10,407 nucleotides of DNA from an uncultured Phycisphaerales bacterium (GTDB taxonomy: Bacteria; Planctomycetota; Phycisphaerae; Phycisphaerales; UBA1924): positions 1 to 10,407 of the forward strand of contig CALFMQ010000253.1 of assembly GCA_937879825.1 (NCBI GenBank), in the 5' to 3' direction. Every line of letters starts with the position of its first letter. Within the stretch, counting starts at the first letter, position 1. The notes under the pieces were generated by a model. That model worked only from the letters and a program-made list of their open reading frames with translations. It was not told the DNA's origin and made no database searches. The translations under genes and the position numbers were made by a program. Positions 7,257 to 10,407 of the stretch are shown one piece after another.

Positions 7257-7284
7257 CATGGCTCGTGCTGCAGCACGAGCCATG
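7257..7284. repeat. Perfect 28-bp palindrome between convergent genes
   Basis: Each 14-base half, CATGGCTCGTGCTG, is followed directly by its exact reverse complement. As RNA it would form a 12-bp stem with a TGCA loop in either direction. It lies 54 bases after the stop of copy B and 28 bases beyond the stop of the minus-strand permease gene, so it could be a bidirectional terminator, though there is no T-run on either side. The alternative is a REP-like dispersed element. Confidence 0.7.
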
Positions 7285-7312
7285 TCGCTTGATAACGCAC
7301 ACCCCTGCGCGC

Positions 7313-8101
7313 TCACCGACCCATCAGGCTCGTCGTCTCATGCCACAGCATGTACGCACCGAGCACCACAAGGAATACCGCGAAGATCTTCCGCTGCAGT
7401 TCCCGGCTGATCCTGCTCCCCAGCCGCTGACCCACCAGCGCGCCCGCGACGCCCACCACGCCGAAGATCGCGATGGTCGTCCAGTCGATCGGCTCCTCCA
7501 ACGCCCCGCGATGCGCGAGGTACTTGTAGAAACTCGTCGCGCAGTTGATCGAGATCAGCAGCAGACTCGTCCCGATCGCGCGCCGGATATCCAGCCCCGC
7601 AGCCACCGTCAGCGCAGGCACAAACAGGAATCCCCCGCCCACCCCCGCCGTCCCCGTCAGCATCCCCACGCCCAACCCTACCGGGATCACGATCAGCGGA
7701 TGCCGCCTCGTTCCCCGCCCATCCTCCTCGCCACTCGCGGGCTTCTTCGTCGACTTCCCACGCAGCATCAGCGCCGCCGAGACCAGCATCGTCGCCGCCA
7801 GAATCACCAGCTGCAACGCCCCCGGAATCCGCGAACCGATCTCGCCGCCGATCCACGCGCCGGGAATGCTCGCTGGCGCAAACAGCCCCGCCGCGCCGAA
7901 GTCAATCTCCCGCTTCTTCACTCGTGTCAACGCGCCCGACAACGCGATCACGCCCACAATCGCCAGAGACTCGACAATCGCGTTTTTGTCCGGCCGGTGC
8001 ACGAGGTACACCAGCACCGGGACCGTCAGAATCGAGCCGCCCGAGCCCAGCAGCCCGAGCGTCACGCCGACCACAACCGCGCCGATGATCGCAAACACCA
8101 T
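7313..8101 (-). CDS. TauE/SafE family membrane permease
   Basis: This 262-residue integral membrane protein has the two-fold internal repeat of the TauE/SafE (DUF81) family. The first glycine-rich motif is GLLGSGGSILTVP (16-28) and the second is GMLTGTAGVGGGFLFVP (146-162). Several hydrophobic segments on each side are separated by a charged cytoplasmic-looking loop at about 114-134. Family members export sulfite, sulfoacetate or related organosulfonates, or move other anions; the substrate cannot be told from sequence. ATG at 8101 is the first start in frame, but I see no clear ribosome binding site before it. The intrinsic terminator of the upstream minus-strand gene ends only 27 bases before this start, leaving little room for a promoter. 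The length is normal for the family and the frame is intact. Confidence 0.86.
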   Translation of the reverse strand: MVFAIIGAVVVGVTLGLLGSGGSILTVPVLVYLVHRPDKNAIVESLAIVGVIALSGALTRVKKREIDFGAAGLFAPASIPGAWIGGEIGSRIPGALQLVILAATMLVSAALMLRGKSTKKPASGEEDGRGTRRHPLIVIPVGLGVGMLTGTAGVGGGFLFVPALTVAAGLDIRRAIGTSLLLISINCATSFYKYLAHRGALEEPIDWTTIAIFGVVGVAGALVGQRLGSRISRELQRKIFAVFLVVLGAYMLWHETTSLMGR

Positions 8102-8128
8102 GGTGCCGCAAGCATAAACCAGCGCACG

Positions 8129-8160
8129 AAAAAACGCGGGCCCCCTCGAAGGAACCCGCG
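8129..8160 (-). terminator. Rho-independent terminator of the PEP-CTERM protein gene
   Basis: Read on the minus strand, CGCGGG (8160-8155) pairs with CCCGCG (8140-8135). A short inner CCT/AGG pairing is possible in the loop, and six T follow (the A-run at 8129-8134). It begins 38 bases after the stop of the secreted-protein gene at 8199 and stops just short of the permease start. Confidence 0.82.
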
Positions 8161-8198
8161 CCGGGAATCAAACAGGAGCCGCGATCAGCCCGGAGCAC

Positions 8199-8921
8199 TC
8201 ACCGGCGGCGACGGAGCGTCGCAAGACCGGCAAACCCGAGCAGCGCCGTCGAACCGGGCGTCGGGACGATCACCGTAAAGAGCCAGTCGGTGTCGTTAAG
8301 GTGGCCGCCGATCTGACCGCCCACCGGGCCGTGGTTCATCCAGCCCCAGCCGGAGACACCGTCGTGCCCGCGGTGCCCGGCGTCGTTGTCCTCATCGCCG
8401 AGCCGGAACGAATATGAGCCGTTGCTCTTGTCCGTCAGCGCGTACGCCTCGCCCGCAAGCGCGCCCGAGATGAACGCGATCGTGCCGTTATTGGTCATGT
8501 CCGGGCCCGTCACCCAGAAGTCGTCATCACCGGGGACCTGCGTCGCAACCGCGTAGGTGAAGTCGATCGACACCATGCCGCTCTCGACCGCGTCGTAGGT
8601 GCCGCCGATATCGCGCCCGCCGAACGCCTGGCCGTAGATGCGGATGCTGTAGTTGCCGCCGCCGTTGTCGGTGATGTCCGTGAACATCGCCGCGCCGGTC
8701 GCCTCAAAGTCGAAGGTGTAGGTGTCGTTGGCATTGCCCGTGCGAAGGCCGTCGGCGCGCATCCCGTAGTAGGGCGTCGCCGCGTTGCCGTCGGGATGGT
8801 TCGCAAGCGCGTAGGTCCCGGGCGACAGAATGGGGCTCATGCCCGCGTGCGCCGACGAAGCCAGCGCAAGCAGACCGATCGACGCGCCGCAGGCGCGCAT
8901 CAAGGGGGTACGAATACTCAT
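8199..8921 (-). CDS. Secreted protein with PEP-CTERM-type sorting tail, function unknown
   Basis: This 240-residue protein has a clear signal peptide (about 1-26, cleavage after AHA) and a C-terminal sorting signal at 219-240: VPTPG, a hydrophobic stretch (ALLGFAGLATL), then RRRR. This is the form of PEP-CTERM tail seen in planctomycetes, recognised and cleaved by an exosortase, so the protein probably ends up at the cell surface or in extracellular matrix. The mature part is rich in Gly, Asp, Asn and Tyr with alternating beta-like stretches (TYTFDFEATG, NYSIRIYG, YSFRLGDE) and a Gly/His/Trp-rich segment near 185-205. I recognise no enzyme motif. The start is supported by GAGGAG at 8930-8935, eight bases upstream. 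An intrinsic terminator follows the stop. Its promoter must lie in the divergent region shared with ruvC. A structural or adhesive role is possible but unproven. Confidence 0.8.
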   Translation of the reverse strand: MSIRTPLMRACGASIGLLALASSAHAGMSPILSPGTYALANHPDGNAATPYYGMRADGLRTGNANDTYTFDFEATGAAMFTDITDNGGGNYSIRIYGQAFGGRDIGGTYDAVESGMVSIDFTYAVATQVPGDDDFWVTGPDMTNNGTIAFISGALAGEAYALTDKSNGSYSFRLGDEDNDAGHRGHDGVSGWGWMNHGPVGGQIGGHLNDTDWLFTVIVPTPGSTALLGFAGLATLRRRR

Positions 8922-9144
8922 CTCTCTGACTCCTCGTAAAGTTGAACCGATCGAAACCGCGACCCCGTGTGCAAAGGGTCACTCGGTCACAACAATGCCG
9001 CACCCCGCGCCGCCCGCAAGCGCGACTCATCGATTCCGCTCGCGACCGCGCTCAATCCGACCGCTTGTTCCGGTTATGCAGCCCACCGCGTTATCGCACC
9101 GCGACTCACCCCATCCAATCCCAACGCCCGATACCATGAGACAG
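8922..9144. promoter_or_regulatory. Divergent intergenic region between the PEP-CTERM gene and ruvC
   Basis: These 223 bases must hold the promoter of the minus-strand secreted-protein gene, and probably that of ruvC. The only site I can place firmly is the minus-strand ribosome binding site GAGGAG (8930-8935). TTGTTC at 9065-9070 resembles a -35 element toward ruvC, but no -10 lies at good spacing. I saw no clear LexA-type operator. Confidence 0.45.
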
Positions 9145-9657
9145 ATGCGCATCGTGGGAATCGATCCCGGACTCCAACGCACCGGCTACGCCGTGCTCCG
9201 TGCCAGCGCCGAACGCCCCTCGGACACCCCGTCGCTCGCCGAAGCCGGCGTTTTCCGTTTCAAGTCCTCCCTCCCCGTACACGACCGCCTCGTCGAACTC
9301 GAGCAGGACCTCACAGCGCTCCTCGCACGCTCTCAAGCCCAGGTTGTCTGTGTCGAGAAGCTCTACGCGCACTACGCGCACCCGACCACCGCCATCATTA
9401 TGGGCCACGCCCGAGGCGTCATCCTCCTCGTCGCCGCGCGCATGGGGCTCCGGCTTATCGAACTCCCCGCCACCGAGGTCAAACGCGCCGTCACCGGCAA
9501 CGGCCACGCCTCCAAGCAACAGGTCCAGTCCACCGTCCAGGCCCTCCTCGCCCTCCCCGCGCCGCCCTCGCCCACCGATGTCTCCGACGCCATCGCCATC
9601 GCCCTCACCGGCATCCAGCGCGCCACCCCCATCCCCGTATCATCAGGCCATGCCTGA
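9145..9657 (+). CDS. ruvC: Holliday junction resolvase RuvC
   Basis: RuvC is the endonuclease that cuts Holliday junctions during homologous recombination, acting with RuvAB in the cytoplasm. From the start at 9145 the protein has 170 residues, close to the usual length of about 170-175. The four acidic metal ligands are in place: D7 (RIVGIDPG), E71 (VCVEKLY), and D145 and D148 (TDVSDAIAIAL). The GHARGVILL segment and the KRAVTGNGHASKQQVQ region are typical of the family. The start MRIVGIDPG matches the family; an in-frame ATG at 9136 would add three residues and cannot be excluded. Longer starts in the same frame would run into the divergent region and have no family match. No ruvA or ruvB is adjacent in this window. 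The end overlaps the next gene's start by eight bases, implying co-transcription. Confidence 0.93.
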   Translation: MRIVGIDPGLQRTGYAVLRASAERPSDTPSLAEAGVFRFKSSLPVHDRLVELEQDLTALLARSQAQVVCVEKLYAHYAHPTTAIIMGHARGVILLVAARMGLRLIELPATEVKRAVTGNGHASKQQVQSTVQALLALPAPPSPTDVSDAIAIALTGIQRATPIPVSSGHA

Positions 9658-10407
9658 CAACAACCTCAACACCCGCGCGCAGGTCCTCATCGTCGAGGAC
9701 GAACCAGACCACGCCGAGGTCATGTCCGACGCCCTCCGAAAGCCCGGGCACATCTGCACCATCGTCAACGATGTTCCCGCGGCCCTCGAAGAACTCAAGG
9801 GCGGCTCCTTCGATGTCATCGTCACCGACCTCCGCATGCCCAACTCCGCCGGCGTCAAAACACCCGCCGGCACCGTCGCCCCCGATGGCGCCGACGCCGG
9901 ACTCCGCGTCCTCCAGACCGCCCGCAACCTCCAGCCCGAAGCCGAGACCGTCATGGTCACCGCCCACGGCGATGTCGCCACCGCACGCACCGCCTTCAAA
10001 GAAGGCGTCTTCGACTTCATCGAAAAACCCCTCGACCTCGAACTCTTCCGCTCACTCATTAACCGCGCCGCAGAAACCGTCCTCCTCCGTCACACAGCGG
10101 GGGGGGCTGGGGAAGCAAGCGACCTCGTGCAGCACGACGGCTTCGAGGGAATCGTCGCCGGCTCCGAGCCGATGCGCAAGATCCTCTCCACCGTCCGCAC
10201 CGTCGCCGCCTCCAACCTCCCCGTCCTCGTCACCGGCGAGTCCGGCACCGGCAAGGAACTCATCGCCACCGCCGTCCACAAACTCTCACAGCGCGAGAAG
10301 AAACGCTTCGTCGCCTTCAACTGCGCCGGCCAGTCAGAGTCCCTCCTCGAAGACCAACTCTTCGGCCATGTCCGCGGCGCCTTCACCGGCGCCGAGAAAG
10401 ACCGCGA
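9650..10407 (+). CDS. Sigma-54-dependent response regulator, NtrC/AtoC family (3' truncated by window)
   Basis: The first 252 residues are present. Residues 11-140 form a receiver domain: acidic pocket E16-D17, phosphoacceptor D60 in VTDLRMP, T104 in MVTAHG, and K126 in FIEKP. A variable linker (about 141-164) leads to the AAA+ sigma-54 interaction domain, with Walker A GESGTGKE (196-203) and the sigma-54-contacting GAFTGA loop (243-248). Once phosphorylated by a partner histidine kinase, such proteins use ATP to open sigma-54 promoters. The Walker B, sensor and DNA-binding HTH regions should lie beyond the window. The loop after D60 carries about 15 extra residues (N65-A81) compared with the usual 'MP..DG' spacing. 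A G8 tract (10099-10106) encodes part of the linker. The ATG overlaps the ruvC stop by eight bases, with only a weak ribosome binding site (CAGG), so translation may be coupled. The target genes are unknown. Confidence 0.9.
   Translation, partial: MPDNNLNTRAQVLIVEDEPDHAEVMSDALRKPGHICTIVNDVPAALEELKGGSFDVIVTDLRMPNSAGVKTPAGTVAPDGADAGLRVLQTARNLQPEAETVMVTAHGDVATARTAFKEGVFDFIEKPLDLELFRSLINRAAETVLLRHTAGGAGEASDLVQHDGFEGIVAGSEPMRKILSTVRTVAASNLPVLVTGESGTGKELIATAVHKLSQREKKRFVAFNCAGQSESLLEDQLFGHVRGAFTGAEKDR

Noticed and set aside
7229..8278. Long plus-strand open frame opposite the permease gene
   Set aside because: It is rich in Arg, Pro, Gln and His with no domain signal, while the minus strand codes for a clear TauE/SafE protein.
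8830..9135. N-terminally extended ruvC running across the divergent region
   Set aside because: RuvC proteins begin almost directly with the IVGIDPG motif; the extension would overlap the PEP-CTERM gene on the other strand.
1..10407. CRISPR array, tRNA, rRNA, insertion sequence or phage genes
   Set aside because: No spaced direct repeats, cloverleaf-like sequence or transposase/integrase motifs were seen on either strand.

Overview
The window looks like part of a chromosome of a planctomycete, probably of the class Phycisphaerae. The signs are high G+C with C-rich third codon positions, a short two-repeat dockerin flanked by cysteines at the end of two exported proteins, and a PEP-CTERM-type sorting tail ending in LRRRR on a third. 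This taxonomic reading is inference from protein style; no rRNA or marker phylogeny is available here. No tRNA, rRNA, CRISPR array, transposase or phage gene was seen.

Layout. Positions 1-85 are the last codons of a gene that may be gcvT. A two-gene operon follows (278-2124): a membrane-anchored M48 zinc protease whose stop codon overlaps the start of a parvulin-like lipoprotein, which together suggest envelope protein quality control. The centre (2237-7202) is a tandem duplication of two exported proteins of identical length (788 aa each). Each has a signal peptide, a PHP-type metallohydrolase domain (CehA/McbA-like) split by a large beta-rich insertion, further beta-rich regions and a C-terminal dockerin. 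All putative metal ligands fall at the same residue numbers in both copies, and both genes have a similar promoter-like element about 57 bases before the start codon.

A perfect 28-bp palindrome (7257-7284) lies where the second PHP gene converges with a minus-strand TauE/SafE permease (7313-8101). Further right on the minus strand is a small PEP-CTERM secreted protein (8199-8921) with a textbook intrinsic terminator (about 8129-8160). From 9145 the plus strand carries ruvC, overlapped at its end by the start of a sigma-54-dependent NtrC-family response regulator that runs off the window.

The most unusual content is the PHP-dockerin pair: secreted, apparently intact metalloenzymes of unknown substrate, duplicated head to tail, each with its own candidate promoter. 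I see no complete multi-gene defence or biosynthetic system here. The other genes are recognisable housekeeping or envelope functions with some local oddities: G8 tracts inside two genes, a long loop insertion in the receiver domain, and a terminator placed immediately before the permease start.
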